64,000 nucleotides of DNA, from the NCBI RefSeq assembly GCF_041146795.1, contig NC_135177.1, forward strand, positions 26,702,060 to 26,766,059. Reading direction: 5' to 3'. The translations under genes were made by a program, and so were the position numbers. Shown piece after piece: positions 46,001-60,100 of this stretch (position 1 is the stretch's first letter; each line of letters opens with the position of its first letter). This DNA is from Maylandia zebra. Taxonomy: Eukaryota > Chordata > Actinopteri > Cichliformes > Cichlidae. The notes beneath the pieces were generated by a model, which had not been told where the DNA came from, did not search any database, and worked only from the letters and a program-made list of their open reading frames with translations.

Positions 46001-47627
46001 GTGCGCTGGCTTCAATGAACAACAAAAACCGCACATTCATCTCTCCATCACATTGTGTCAGCGTCCTGAAAACCACGAGGGAGGCCCGCTGCTCCCCTCT
46101 GGCTGCAACACGTGTTCCCCTAAAGGAGAAACACCCACCGCGCAGCAAAAGCATCAATTTAACAGTTAGACGTTTCCGGCGTTGTAGCAATTTTTTATCT
46201 TTAAATGTCTTTCAGTGCCCTCCCTGTTGAAGGACTGGATTTCTGATTAACCTCGCTTTCTTTAAGTTTTTGTTTGTTGTAATGTTTTAACTTGTGCCCA
46301 CAATCCTTTGCTGCTGGGACTAGGTCTAAAAGCACAGAAAGTGAAGACTGGAAGAAGATAAGATTGATCTCTGATCTCCTGGTGTGGAGAGATTTTACTT
46401 GCTTAGATGGAAAACATATTTTTACCTTTACATTTTAGATATCTTTATTGGGATGCAAAGGAGCTGGTCCACACACCGCCACCACCAGTGCTGCGTTTCA
46501 CATAATAAACAAACACCACGTCGGAGCAAAAGCAGATCATACCTGATGGACGAACACATCCACCGGCTCGTCCAGCGGCTCTCCCTCCCGGCTGGTCATG
46601 GACAGGAACCCGAAACCCATGCGGACGTTGAACCATTTACACACACCGACCCCGTGGAAAGACTCTGAATTCTCCTCGGGACTCGGTCCTTCATCCTCCT
46701 CGGTTTTACACACTCCTACGATGAAACAATTTAGCAATTACTACAGAAAAGCTTTAAACCTGCGAAGGTGACGATGCTTAAAAACGCAAAAGGTTTTTTT
46801 TGAAATTGAAAGGTTTTAAAAAACGGAAATACAAAATTTCCTTTAGGCTAGGCTACCCAATCAATAATCAATACGAATCAATACAATGAACAAGATTAGG
46901 CTGTATTTCTCGCAAAATTTGAAATAAATTATAGCCAACTTTTTAAGGGGAATAAACATGCGACTTTTTTCAGCGAATGCACAACGAACTGGTGCATTAG
47001 CGCAAAAAGGAAACAAAAATATTCTCCCTTCCCGTAAGATGCACAAAATTTTAAAGACAATGCAAAGCACTGATAGACACACGGACTGCACATTTTAACG
47101 TTCAAGTGTGTGAACAATGCGTTAAAACGTTCGGCTGCAATCGAGCACACAGTCCACAGGTACAACGACTCAATTAACTTGCAAAAACTAGTAAATGTAA
47201 CTCAAAATGTAGCTCAAGTTACCCAACCTCGGAGCTGCTTCTTAGAAACGGAACCCATGTCTTCAGTTCTGCCTTGAGTCAAAATCAGCACCCAAGCTAC
47301 AGTATCCAGTGTACAAGCCCTCAAACTGGGTAATCCTCGCAGATTGCCACTTTCATGCAAAATGCTGTGAAACGCAGAAGCTGCGCAGCGAGAGGGAAAG
47401 CGTGAGAGGGAGGTAAACAAAAGGGGGCTGGCAACCTATCCCCCTTAAACAATGAGGGGTGGGGGGTCACCGGGAGAAATTTCTTTTTCTGTGAAGACCC
47501 CGACCCCCCTTCGCTAAACAAAAAAAAAAACATCTTAGACAATACATCGAATTCCTGCCCCACCAGAAAGCGCTCTAACCGTTCCCAGAGATAACTCCCT
47601 AAAACCTGCCAGCATACCTTCTGCCAT
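40021..47627 (-). CDS. lin28a: RNA-binding protein Lin-28 homolog A
   Basis: Four exons on the minus strand: 47627-47618, 46715-46543, 42743-42559, 40240-40021, in phase, 196 codons with TAA. The tiny first exon gives MAE plus the first base of Gly. Exons 2-3 encode an acidic lead (TEEDEGPSPEENSES) and the cold-shock domain (GVCKWFNVRMGFGFLSM, DVFVHQ, LHMEGFRSLKEGEAVEFTFKK). A basic linker (RRPKGKKVQKRRSKGDR) follows. Exon 4 carries two CCHC zinc knuckles: C124, C127, H132, C137 and C146, C149, H154, C159. The tail is acidic and Gln-rich. Lin28 binds the terminal loop of let-7 precursors and recruits a terminal uridylyltransferase, blocking maturation in early development. The two-residue spacing patterns and 195-aa length fit lin28a rather than lin28b. 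Confidence 0.96.
40093..40100 (-). promoter_or_regulatory. miR-125/lin-4 seed match inside the lin28a coding region
   Basis: The codons for Ser-Gln-Gly-Lys in exon 4 read TCTCAGGGAAAA, containing CTCAGGGA on the mRNA strand. Coding-region sites usually act weakly; function is inferred. Confidence 0.4.
40241..46542 (-). other. lin28a introns 2 and 3
   Basis: Intron 3 (40241-42558) and intron 2 (42744-46542), interrupted by exon 3. Intron 3 has a palindrome at 40381-40416. Both contain C-rich tracts (near 41200-41280 and 43230-43310). I see no nested gene. Developmental enhancers could lie here, but nothing in the sequence alone marks them. Confidence 0.5.
40381..40416. repeat. 16-bp perfect inverted repeat in lin28a intron 3
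   Basis: GTATTATTGTATCACA (40381-40396) and TGTGATACAATAATAC (40401-40416) flank the 4-base loop ATGT. Confidence 0.92.
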
Positions 47628-50600
47628 GTTCGGGAGCTATGGTTTAATCTCAGTGTCCACTGCTGCCGTTTCTCCCCTTTCTCTGGACGCCTTTTAGCGC
47701 TCCTGCAGTGGCCAGCTCTGTTGGTCAATACAAATGACCATTTCCCACCCAACAAAACCCCCAAACACTCGGTCACGTCCACGTGATTCACAATTACAGT
47801 CCCCAGGGATACACCGCATATTGCGTGATGGACGAGCCCAAACATGGGAAGTGGCCAATCACTATAATACGCATAATATTCTTATACCACCTTTGTTGTT
47901 GTGATTGACCACTACTTCTGTAACCAGTGTAACATCCTTATATTGCAACCTAAGCATCTGTTCTAGTAGTGAGTTTACACTTACTGTAAATTTATCTGTA
48001 ATGTATTTTATAGGCAGGGTGAGGCATTTATCTGCCTAAAATGCAACTTTTATTTAAATAAAACCGGATACTAGAACAAACATTTTCGTGTAAGACTTGA
48101 AGCTTTTAAGCATTTCATTTAAATATAAATAGTGAGGTGAAGCTGCATGTAATAGATGAAAAGGCCAGAAGTAAATGGTGTATAACACTCTACTTGAAGC
48201 AATTAGTTTGAGATGTTCTTTTAAAAAATAATAATAATGGATTTGAATATCTACATTTTATATCTATGTCATATTACTTCTCACGTGTGTTGGTTTCCTT
48301 ATAATCAGAGATTCCTGTAACTGCTCTCCTAGGAGGGTTTAATGGTAATCCAGATGAAATTGTGAGTGGGGGACGGTTTTTTTCCACATGCAGCAGAGGA
48401 GGAAGAGCTCAAAGGAGTCAAACAAGCAAGATGAAGGCGTGAAGAAGAAAACGGGAGAGAGAGAGAACAACAACAACTCGGATTTAACAAAAGCATGCAA
48501 AGCAGTTTATGCAAAAAAGAAAGAAAAAAAGAAGGCGACCTCACGAAAATAAAACGAAATCATGGCTCAATAGTGATCGATCACATCACGTTAAGTGTGT
48601 TGTTGAATTGCGTCCTTGTGAAATGAGTGATGCTTTAAAGACAGGAGGGGGGATAAGCAAATTTATCTCAGCCTAAATTAAAAAAACAAAATAAAATAAA
48701 AAAGATTGAAAAGGTGCTATTAACGTATTACTGGTGATGTTTATGTGTTGTTACATTTATAAAGGTTTTGGAAATGACAGATAAGATTGCAGAAAAGGGA
48801 AAAAATACGCAAAGTTCGTTTACATGTATTATACTGTTGTCTATAAAACACGGACACATGGATGTATTTGAAATTGTAATTCGTTTGCTTTATGCTACAC
48901 CAACAAATATAAAAGATAGGGTTTTGCATTTGCTAATTTATTTGTGTGTTTGCTAAATAAAAACGATTTATTACTGTCACTGATTTGGCCTAAATTGGTA
49001 ATACTAAATAATATTGAATATACCCGTTTTCTGTTGTATTTTACTTACTTATTTGTTGAAATGGAAATATGTGATTGATGACTGAGAGGAGGCTGTGGCT
49101 CCCAGTTTATCACAATTACCACAACGACCTCTTGTGGACCCACAAAACGCGTGTTTGTGGCCCCAGGATAATATATTTTAATTTAATATGGAAGCTGCAC
49201 TTCATGCTCAAAGAAAGAAAGAGAAGAAAATTATTAATCAGTGGTTACGTTTATTTTATTTCTTTTTATTTCTTTTTTTTAAATCAACAGTATTTTAGTA
49301 TTTATTTTAGTTTTTACTTTTAGTTTTGTAATTTCGTTTGAAAAATGTGTTTTTAGTGGTATAAGTCGAAGGCACGAGTTGTATGTTTTTGCATAATTTA
49401 CTAACTAGTTCACTAACTGACTACATTTATCTTTACAGAGGTTTGGCTAATGATCACAGAGGCCGTGAATATTTTTATTGCCACTTCATGTTGGAGTTCT
49501 TGTGCAAAGAAAACAATCTAATAAAGTGTCAGGACGTCAGAACTTCCAATAGTGGGGTGAGAGAGCCGTAAGTGCTGCCTAATAGCATGACCGAAAGACA
49601 CTGCTTTTGGACAATATAGCTGAATGCCAAAAGCCTAACAGAGCGCAAAGATACCTTGTTCTGACGACAGGAGGCGCTTTATTATATTTGCGACAAGGTT
49701 TATTTACAATCCCCCCCCCCCCCCCCCCCCAAAAAGAAGCTCTACACAACAACAACAACAGCTAATACTGTTATACTACTTACATTATTAATTTAAAAAA
49801 TGGAAAACAAGCCACATTTATGTAATGAGTTCCCTATCCGTCTTTTACAAGCACATCAAAACATACTTTTTTGCTATTTCTCGTCTGCCAAAAACGGATT
49901 TCCGGTATTTGCCAGAAAATGACTGCGGGAATTCAAACTGTTATTAACAACGTGTTAGTCTATAATTTGTCCAAAAAAAAAGAAAGTCCAACATATCTCT
50001 CGTGAATGATAGCAAGTCTTTTTGAGGTAGGAAGAACATTCCTATCACAAGGTAAAAGCCATGAATCTTTTTGACTGTTTTATCCTTTATTTATCCTGTA
50101 AAAAGAAAATAAAGAAAGAGTGAAAGACTAATCTCACTGGAATTACAGATGTCTTTTTCTTGAGAGATCAGTCCTTCATAAATCCTATTTACGACAGTCT
50201 ATTTGTCAATATAAATAAAGGTATTCGATATAACAACAACAACAAACAAACATAAGAAATCACTTTTTAGCACAACACAAAGTGTTCTATAAAATGACCG
50301 CTAGATGTCAGTATAAGTCTCAGTACAAAGTGCCGACTAAAATAAATAAAAATCTAATAACCTACCTTAGGTTTAACTGTGAAAACAACTTTATGAGAAA
50401 ATAGTAGTTAATGTCACCTTTAAGAGATGAGTCATAGTCTTGTGGCCTCAGACCTGTTGATAAGAACAGTAGGCTACATAACGGGTATAACCATGTTGCT
50501 TTTTAGTCTTTTCTTTTTGAGTAAACTTTAGAAACGGTGAACGAGAAGGGTCCCGCCTCTTTGGCATCCATAAGGAAACACCAGCCAACCAAGCACGGAG

Positions 50601-51123
50601 GCTTTAAAGCCTCTCCGGGCATGACCAACAGAGAGCATCACCCCTGCGTTTAGACACCGTTTTTTGTCGGAAGTCAGGTGGATGGAGCAGCTGATGGGCG
50701 GGGGCGGTCCACGGGAGCGGTGAAGCGTCTTAGTGAGTGACAGCGTGGAAAAGAAATATGAGAGGAGAGTCTTAAGTTAGGAATAACTGGCCTGTGGCAT
50801 TTAAAACAAAAAAAATGTAGCTCGGGCTTATCTTAGAGGTATAGATCCGCGTTGCAGTGATAAAAAAAAAAAAAAATCCGCAGCTCATCGAAATGCGGAA
50901 CAGAAGAAAGTTAAAAATTCCTTAATCAACTACGTAGGGTAGTCCTCCCTGGTTTGAGTGCAATCATGTAGACTCGTCTTTTAGCTGATGCGACGAGAAA
51001 CACTTCGGAGAGTAGTTCGTAGTTTGTGGTGAACTCCATCTGGCCGCAGAAGCAGGACGCAGGTTTAATTTGCGCTCTTGGTTCCGTCCGTGCCGTATGC
51101 AGCTCCTGCCACTCTAGCCAACC
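47628..51123. other. Divergent intergenic region between lin28a and maneal
   Basis: Contains both promoters. A CACGTG E-box sits at 47780-47785, about 155 bp upstream of the lin28a ATG. A C20 tract lies at 49711-49730 and AT-rich stretches fill 48640-49340. The last 600 bases before maneal are richer in GC and include a GC box. No other gene is recognised. Confidence 0.6.
50696..50707 (+). promoter_or_regulatory. GC box in the maneal promoter
   Basis: GGGCGGGGGCGG, two overlapping Sp1-type sites, about 420 bp upstream of the maneal ATG. Motif seen, role inferred. Confidence 0.5.
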
Positions 51124-54100
51124 ATGGCACGACTGAGGAGGAAAGCGTGCATAGCTCTGTTTCTTTTCACGCTGTTCATCTTTGGGACCATGATGGGACT
51201 GAGGACCCTGAAGCCCAGTGACGGTTTCTCGGACTTGGCTCCGGGCTTGGAGCTCCTGCCGATGATCGGAGGAAAGATGGACCGGCGCTCAGTGTCCCGT
51301 GATGGGACCGCTTCCCCGGGTCAAGCCCGTCCGCCTGGCAGCAACGCCAAAGCCGTGTTGTCTAACACCGGCCCCGAGGGGACCATATTTTATGATGTTC
51401 ATATTTTCTACTATATGTGGTACGGCAACCCACATATGGACGGTAAATACATTCACTGGGATCACATCCTAGTCCCGCACTGGGACCCTAAGATCGCATC
51501 CAGCTACCCGAGAGGGAAACACATGCCGCCCGAGGATATCGGCTCCAGTTTCTACCCCGAACTCAATTCGTACAGCTCGCGGGATCCGGATGTGTTGGAG
51601 TCCCACATGGAGCAGATCGGAGCATCCGCAGCAGGTACTGTAAAAAATGCAAACCGGCACCCTGAAATTCTTAGAGAGACGCACAAAAAAGAGCTGAGTG
51701 TTGTTATTTGTGCACAGCAGCTTTACAGAAATGTGGCTTCTGTAAGCACAAAGCTGCCTCCCTTTAGCTGAAGGGGCTCGACACATTTTTCAGCACCACA
51801 CATATACTGGACAGCTCCCCACATGCTTGGTTCCCATATATCTGCTGCTGCGCTTTCATCCTTCATTGAGGTGTACATCAGAAGCAAACTAATGTTTTTA
51901 AAGATGTTTAGCTATCTATATTAAAACTGAACCTTATACTACTTTAGTATTAAAGCATCACCAAGCCCCAAAGTATCTCTGCAAGTACCTTTATCTCTTT
52001 TAAATGTCATGAACTGATAATAGTTGTGTTGCAGTCTCATCAAAGACTTGTATGGCTCCCTTAAATTCAGTACAAGTTTGTTCCCTGGTGTCAAGTAACA
52101 GCGCAGTGTGTCAGCCATCAGCAGCCAACACATGATAGGCCCTGATGTGTCTGTCCTGCGGTGCAGTAGGTTACTGTACACCGGCTTGAGTGATGAGAAG
52201 GTCATCTAACCCTGAAACCTGGGAATCATGGGAGGTCCAGCTCAAAGTTGCTTAATTAAAACCTTCCATTTAATGAGAGACCTCATACTCAACTGTAAAT
52301 AGATCTGCTTGACTTGGTGACTGATTTCCTGCCACTGAAATGAATAGCAGTAGCCGTCTTCTTGATACACAAAGACATGTTTGGCTATTGTAATCTAATA
52401 GTCTCCACAGCTCCACAGCAATTGGACATGAGTTTAATAAATTAGTTGTGAGTGCATATACAGTGTGCCAGTTCCTACCTCTTGCCAGGCACCGCTGTGG
52501 CTGATAGAAAACCATTTTTCAGCCAGCGTGAGTTTATGAATTTATGAGCTGTCACACACTCAAACTGTTGCCACTAAAACAAGGCATAATAAATAGTCCT
52601 AAGATGACAAGTACATATTCATTTAAAAAATTGACTGTCCTCCATAGATCAGCAGATGTACTGTATTGCTGTGAACCACAAAGAGACACTAAAGGATGAT
52701 CGCAGAGAAAGCAACATTACTCCAAGACAACAATAACTGCACATAAACACAGTTAGCTTGAAATCGATGCATCATTTCAGCAATCCATACAATAATATTG
52801 TTAGAGCTTCATATACATTTTGTTTGTATGTTCCCATCAGAAGGTGATGGTGCTCTGAGGTGTTAATTCGTATCTTTGATCAAGTGCTTATCTCCCTCCA
52901 GGTGTTCTGGTCCTGTCCTGGTATCCTCCTGAAGTAGCTGATGACAATGGGGAACCTGCTGAGGATTTGGTACCAGCTGTACTGGATGCAGCATATAGAC
53001 ACAACCTCAAGGTAAGCAGTGTCAGCACATTTTACGTGTGTGTGTGTGTGTGTGTGTGCATGTGTGCGTGTGTGTGTGAGAGAGAGATGTTTCTTAGATG
53101 AATCATCTATTTTAAACATTAACTTTTTTTCTCTTTCCTCTTCATTGACCTTCATTGAAACTCTAAAAGACAGACCAATAAAAAGGAAATCAGATAGCAC
53201 ACTATATAACAATACTGCCAAAGTATAACTAAAGTAAGCTCAGATCATATAGAAATACAACAGAGTTTACAGTAGCTTTGAACTCTGTTAGAGAAATTAG
53301 ATTTTGTGAAATTCATTTTAACTTTAGGACTATAACTTCCTGGAAAACAAACCAGTGACTCTGTCATTTCTGTCACTCAGCAGCTATTCTGCATGTCCTT
53401 TAAGAAATACAGGAGATGCATCTCTAGAGATTTGTGTTTAGATAAAGACTATAACAAAAAGAAAATATATATATGGCTATACTGCCTCTCAAAAGGAAAG
53501 CATAGTGTCAATTTAGTACTACTACACAACAGTAGCTACTGCCCAACACGCATGGATACTGTGCTGATGGATTAATGTACAGCAAATCACCACGATATAG
53601 AATCTAGGCCAGATGGCAGCAGCTAGGCTTCTCCTAATTCCTAACAGCTGTAACAGTGTCCAAAGTATCTTAAGAATTCCTCATATCTGTCATTTACACT
53701 TAGAAATAGTTGAGCTGATGGTTGCAAAGTGTATATGGCAGAATATGTCCATAATTACACAACACTTTATCACATTTGTATTAGTTCTGAATGCGCTACA
53801 CTTGAATTATTTGCATAAGAGGACCAAACTCAGATCCCTGAAGTACTCCACTGAGAACAATGAGCCATATTGAATTGTGTCTGTGGAGTTTCACTCTGCA
53901 GTGTGGATTAAACACCCAAAATTATCTACATGACATTAAGTGCTACGTAGACAGTCGTTAATATGTGCAGGCTTGCTTACAGTCTTTCATAGTGGCTCAT
54001 TGTGTTGGCTTTTGTGGGTTCAAAAGAGAAGTCTTTACAATTGATGATTTCTATGAGCAAAACAGACCTAAAGTAACTCAGCTATTGTTTATTTTGCTAT

Positions 54101-57100
54101 TTTTATTTTGAACTGTTGCAAGAGCCAAAGTTGAGGCTCAAATGTGAAAAAAATTGGAATTTCTGTCCACTACCCTTTCTAAAACCTCAGTGACACGGGA
54201 CCAAAAGAAGGATTACTAGTCTTTCACGGAGGCATATGAAGAGCTTAACACTGCATAGGATAGTAATCTCGAACCAGTGTTATATGTGGAATTTGTGGGT
54301 GCTAAGGCCTTCTCAACTTGCTGTGCTGCATCCTGTAAAGCTGCTCACTGCTACTCAGGATTTGACTCGGAATACTTGCGGCTGCAGTGACTTCGTCTCT
54401 AGCATTAAAGCATAAAATGTGTCAAAGAGCTGCTGCTGTTGCCGCTGGATTAGTTGTTGAATGAACTCTTGAACACATTAGTGGGGTGGAGAGCCGTGGG
54501 AGGCGGTGCAGAATGTGGGTAAAACCACATGACCAATTGCCAATTAGGTTGGAAAATGACAGCGGACATAGCTGAGTCTGTGTTGGTGCCCCTGCTGCAC
54601 TGTATTGAAGGCTTATTAAAGCCAGTGTTTGCTTGTAATCAGATATGATTCGTGTCAGATGCTTACCAAATACGAATGGAGGGATTGGGCGAAGAAAGAC
54701 AATGAAGGGGAACAAGAGTGAGGTGCTAGCAGTACGGGATTTTCAGCAGCACTGTGGATCGGAACAAGGAACTAGAAATAAATTAAGAAAGTTCTCAGGT
54801 CTGTATGCTCTAATGTGAAGAATAAAAATGACTTAAGGGCCAAGATCTGAGGACTTTTCCCATGTTAAAGCAGGTGCCATTAATAATACACCACTGCATT
54901 TGTACATCTAATTCATTAATTTAATCATCTTAATAATTACCGAACATTTTCTAATATCAGCTTCTAAATATGACATTTTGTTGCTCTTTTTTTAATATAT
55001 GTAATTTATAATCGAATATTTTTATAATTGAAAAATTTTATAGTTTAAAAATGACAAATATGTACACACGTAATAATATTTCCATGAGCCTCTTGAAGTA
55101 TATTTACCTTTTAATGCACAAGACCAAAAATCATTATTCACAAGTTGTATTTACAATTTGCAAAAGTTATCACCGAGGTTAATTACAAATCAGTATTGCA
55201 ACACAAGTCATTATCATGCTGGTGTTTGTATTCTGTTGTGCAGATAACATAATTTGATTTCAGCAGAGATGCGGCCACAAACTGGCCTCATTCTCACTAT
55301 AAACAACTCCGATGAGAGGCAGAAGAGTTGTCGGGCTAGCCTGTCAGATTTAATATCATACTGGGGAGTTTTTTCTGTTTGGTTGAAGGCAACGAAATAA
55401 TGCATCTCTACAAGGGCAAGACAAGAATGCAGGGATTAGACATGCATGGCTGAGTTGATGAGGTTTTACACATAATGCTGTCAGTAGAGAAGCTAATAGA
55501 CAGAATTTAATGCCACGCTTTATTGTCATCATCCACCCAGCAAGCATGGCATTTTCATAAAAGCACGTGAGGAAAAACAGATTGTGACACGTTTTCTTCA
55601 AACTGCATATTGGAGTATCTTACTGAAATAAGAACGAGCTGCTTATCCTTGTGTTTAATGAAAACGCGCAGAAGGTCACAATCAGAGCAGTCTCCAGAAA
55701 GCGCTGGAATGAAATTATTCAGAGTTGAGTGGAGTCTTTCCAAGCATCCTCTTCCAATTCTCTTTGTTTTTCTTGAACTGTTATGTCTGCACAGAGCTAC
55801 ATTTATCTTTGGATTGCATCCTCTTGCATAATGTTTAGCAAAATGCTGACAAGGTAAAGAACTTTGGCTCTGATAATTTGGAACTCTGATGAAAAACAAC
55901 CTTAAATCATTTCTGTGCTCTTTTCCACTGAAAGGCGGGACAAAAGGTGGGAGGGAAGCCCAAGTGAGGAGGATGGATGGTCCCACAGAGGGCAGTGGCA
56001 GCAGCCAAAAATGTATCAGATCAGGATTCAAGAAGCTCACATAAAGTGGCTGCTTGCTTATCTGAGAAATGCATGAGCGAATTAGCAGTTTTGTTTTGAG
56101 TCCTCACCACCTTGGATAGTCTACTGTATGATATCAGAAAAATACATTCATAAAAAAAGACAAAAAAAATATCACAAAGGGAGGAACCTCCAGGAGTAAT
56201 GAGCTATCAGTATTTATGATGCGTACCTTGGTTTCCAGCTTTGTCCTTTCTTGACCTGAGCTGTCTTGCATGTTGCAGCAGCAATCCTCCAAACTGAGGA
56301 GGAGTCTGGCACTCGTAACTGATGAATATGAAATTAACTTTCCAAGATTTTCATGGACAGACTAACCCATTAGGGGACACTTACTCATAACCTTTAAGTA
56401 TTCAATAGCAAAGAATAAACAAAAAAGAAAATGTAAAATCAGAGAAGCTGGAACCATTTTTGCCTGAAAAATAATATGACACATACATTTTAAAATTAAG
56501 AAATTATTGGAAAAAACATGCTTTTTTTAATCAAAGAAGTGTTTGCATTCAGACATTTAAACATGCAGTAAAATTATCAATAAAAATAAAAAAACAAGGA
56601 AAATGCTACAAATGACCAGTGACATGATCTGTCTCCATGACAGCAGGATGTAATGCTGAGCTGACAACGCATTTATATGAACCCAAAGCGATAGATGGAG
56701 GTTTAGATAAGAGGAATACAGTGAATTGCATACAGCTTTTGACCTAATTGAACATGTACAAGTTAGACTGAAGGTGAATGGAAACTGGAGACGAGCAAGC
56801 TCACTAAAAACAAATCCAGCTTCCATCCTGGTAGCGATCCCACGCCACATTGCTAAAAACACACTGACCCCTCTTCGGGTAATGCTGCAAAAGAAAGCAA
56901 TGTACTTTTTATTATATAAGTTGAATAGCATCTCAGTAACACCCACACACGGCTCATGTTGGAGAGCACATCACATGAGCCTCCACAGCAGTGCTGCTGC
57001 TTGACCTCAGCTCGAAGTGGAGCTGAAATAGTCCCTTTGCCCAGGGCAGGGTGGGGGCGGCTTGGTGGGGACAGGGTAGGGGGGTTATTGGAAACTGGAG

Positions 57101-60100
57101 GTAGGAGAAAAAGAGCAGAGGCGATATGTGCATCATGGGTCCCATGACTCAGTTTGAGCCTGTGAACAATCTGCACCCTGAGGGGGTGCAAAAGTTCTAT
57201 CTCCTAAGTAGGCCATGAAGCTACACAGGGGAATATGGCCCATGGGTGCCCTATGATGGCATCAGCCACACTTCCTTATTTCCCGATGCACTCAGTAGCT
57301 ACATTTTTTCGTACATGAAACCTGTACAACCTCGGTGTATATCCACCGACTTCATTCACTGTAGAATGAAAGTGATATTAAATTGATCTAACTGTCAGAA
57401 AAGGTCTGAATCTATATTTTTGTGTTGGTGCATATCCTTCCCTTTGCGCTTTCTGCATGACATGCCACTAAATTCACTCTGCTCAGCACAAATCACACCG
57501 GGGCTGTTCCAGACTGCACTGTCAATGTTTATGAGGTATTAAAATGCGTTGACTATGTCTCATTTACTTCTAAATGACCAAAAATGTAATCAGCCAGCAC
57601 GTTGGGGAAAATGAGTTTTCTAGTAGCCTGCACTCTGATGTAGTATCTATTTTCCTCTGTTATAATCATGTTATAATCATGCAGCTTCACGAGCTGTAAT
57701 ATCTCATAGATTTTTTTGTGGCTTTATCTTACTGTACTATCTTATTGTCTCCATCATTTTCTCTCACTGTTACTGCCAGAGAGTTAGCTTCATAAATATT
57801 GATTTTAGAATATGATTTACTCATATGCCCAAGACCTTCCTTCCTCAATCTCTTTTCAAATTACTCTTTTGCAAAACAAAGTGCCTCTTACACTGTTAAA
57901 ATTGACATTTTTTTGTACATAAAAGCACTTAGTATCATTATTAGTAGCAGAAGTGATCCAGTTATTTGGATCCATCCTGACCGTCCAGGACACATATCCA
58001 TTAATTCGTTAATACGCTACACTTAACTCCATAACGACAATATGGATCTTACAGAAAAACTACAAAATACATCTATTTCCAATAACAAGTAGGTGAAATG
58101 CCATTCTATAGTTTAGTGGAGCTTTGCAAGCATTGGATTTTTAACAAAGATAAGACTTGGATCATGTAAAGTGGGCTAAGGCATCTTTGTTTAGCTTACT
58201 CAATGGCAGCCTACATCCCTTTAGATGCTTCCATCATCTCAAAAAGGACATTTTCCTTTCACATTGTTCCTCTCAAGTGTCCAGTGCTGGAAAAGTGGTG
58301 TTTCTCTTTGATCATGCATTATTCAAAGTCACTGAATTCTCCAGGTGCACCTTAAAATATTCAACTTAAGCACTTTTTGTGTACATGTCACTTCATATCC
58401 CTTGTTCCTCTGCTGCGTTTGTTCATGAACTGTAAACGGCCATTTCTAACAGACGCATTAACTGTGAGTGTTACAATAGTCTCCAGAGGCAGACCACTCA
58501 GGCTGAAAAACAATTATAGTGTAGCAGATTTTGTCGTGAACACGGAGCAGTGAGGAAACATGGTGCTTTGATGTCCGTGTAAGTGGGTAACATTTGTGTT
58601 GGTGAGCCTTCTTAGTGTTATAGCCTTATTAAAGGGTTTTTAGAAAACTGCAGTGAGTCTGTAATAAGGTACAAGGGTAAAGGCACCAGACTCCTGATGC
58701 CACGCATTGCTTTGGGGCTGCACAAGGTCAAAATGGTGCATGACTAACATGTTTTGCTGAATTATAACCGTGAGACTCATTTTCCTGAAAAGGGGCTCAG
58801 AGGTCTGATGAGCTGTGATACCATCTGACTACAAAAACAGGGGTTGGTAATTGCGGTGTGACCAACATTGTTGCATCCGTGCCCAATCAAATTGTGATCT
58901 CTTTGTTTTTAATATGGTTACTTCAAAGATAGGGACCAGGTCTGAGACCGCTCAGTCACCATCTTCAAACCCATGTTGGTGCATCAAAACAGTGATAAAA
59001 CGGGGATAAAACAGCAACAATCTCATTGAGATAATAATGTGATTAATGATGATAAAGCTCAAATCTTTTGTCTGCTGCAAATATGTTGCTATCCACACTT
59101 GACCTGTAGTGGTGTACTGGAACCAGACATGGAATCCATGCATTAAATGCAACACTGTCAGCCACAGACTGGGTCAGACTGAAATGTGGAAAATGTATTG
59201 CTTATACAGTTATAAGCAAACTGGCACCGCTAGTTCTTTTCAATAACAACAAGCATTTTACCAAGATCATCAGATTATCATACCCTGATGAAGATAAGAG
59301 AATGAATGGATTCATGGATGGATGGATGGAAAAATAAGAAGCAAGTAACACAATAATACAGTGTAAGTTCAGGTTTTATGCATGTTTCTCTCTGAAAACA
59401 CTTAATGGTTCGTCTCTCCAACTACTTTGAACTAGATAGCAAAAAAAAAAAAAAAAAAATCAATCCAATCATTCGCCAACCACCTTTCCCTGGTTGCATG
59501 GAGGTTGTGGTCCTATTTTTCCTCTTGTGTGACTGAGGCCTTATTGAATTATTTTTGTCTTAGAAACATGTCAGACTTTGATTGATTACAAGCCAGGAGA
59601 AGTTACTGTCACTCTTGTCAACTTTCTATGAGGAATCTCCCCCTGGGAACGCCTGACTTTTAGTCAATACTTCTCGAGGTCATCTGTAAATGCTGACCTT
59701 GAATGATACATAAATTAATAATGTAGTTATATAATGAATGAAAATGAACATGCATATTGCTTTATCATCTCCCAGGTTGCATTCCACATCCAACCATACA
59801 GAGGACGAAACGATCAGAGTGTGCATGACAACATCAAGTACATCATTGACAGGTGGGTGCATGTCTGGCTGTGCTTCATCGCTGAGTCAACTCAAATAGA
59901 AAGCTATTAAGATTGCATGCATAGCAAGAAAAACAGCAGTTACGACACTGAAATACTTTTAGGGTGCATTTCAGCTTATATAAAGCCAGTTTCATGACTT
60001 ATGGATGAGTTCTTCAAGCAAAAGCCATTTTAACTTTAACATGTGGGGTTGCTCTGAAAAAGAGGACCTTTCAGAGATTTACTCAGAAGTCCCAAACCTT

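Noticed and set aside
47321-47845. 174-codon minus-strand ORF overlapping lin28a exon 1
   Set aside because: Out of frame with lin28a and without known domains. It could at most act as an upstream ORF if transcription starts beyond 47845.
55555-56040. 161-codon minus-strand ORF in maneal intron 2
   Set aside because: No family resemblance and no splice or start context; length is within chance for a 6.8-kb intron.
56557-57191. Overlapping 129- and 112-codon minus-strand ORFs in maneal intron 2
   Set aside because: No domain, low-complexity hydrophobic and proline runs, mutual overlap; consistent with chance.
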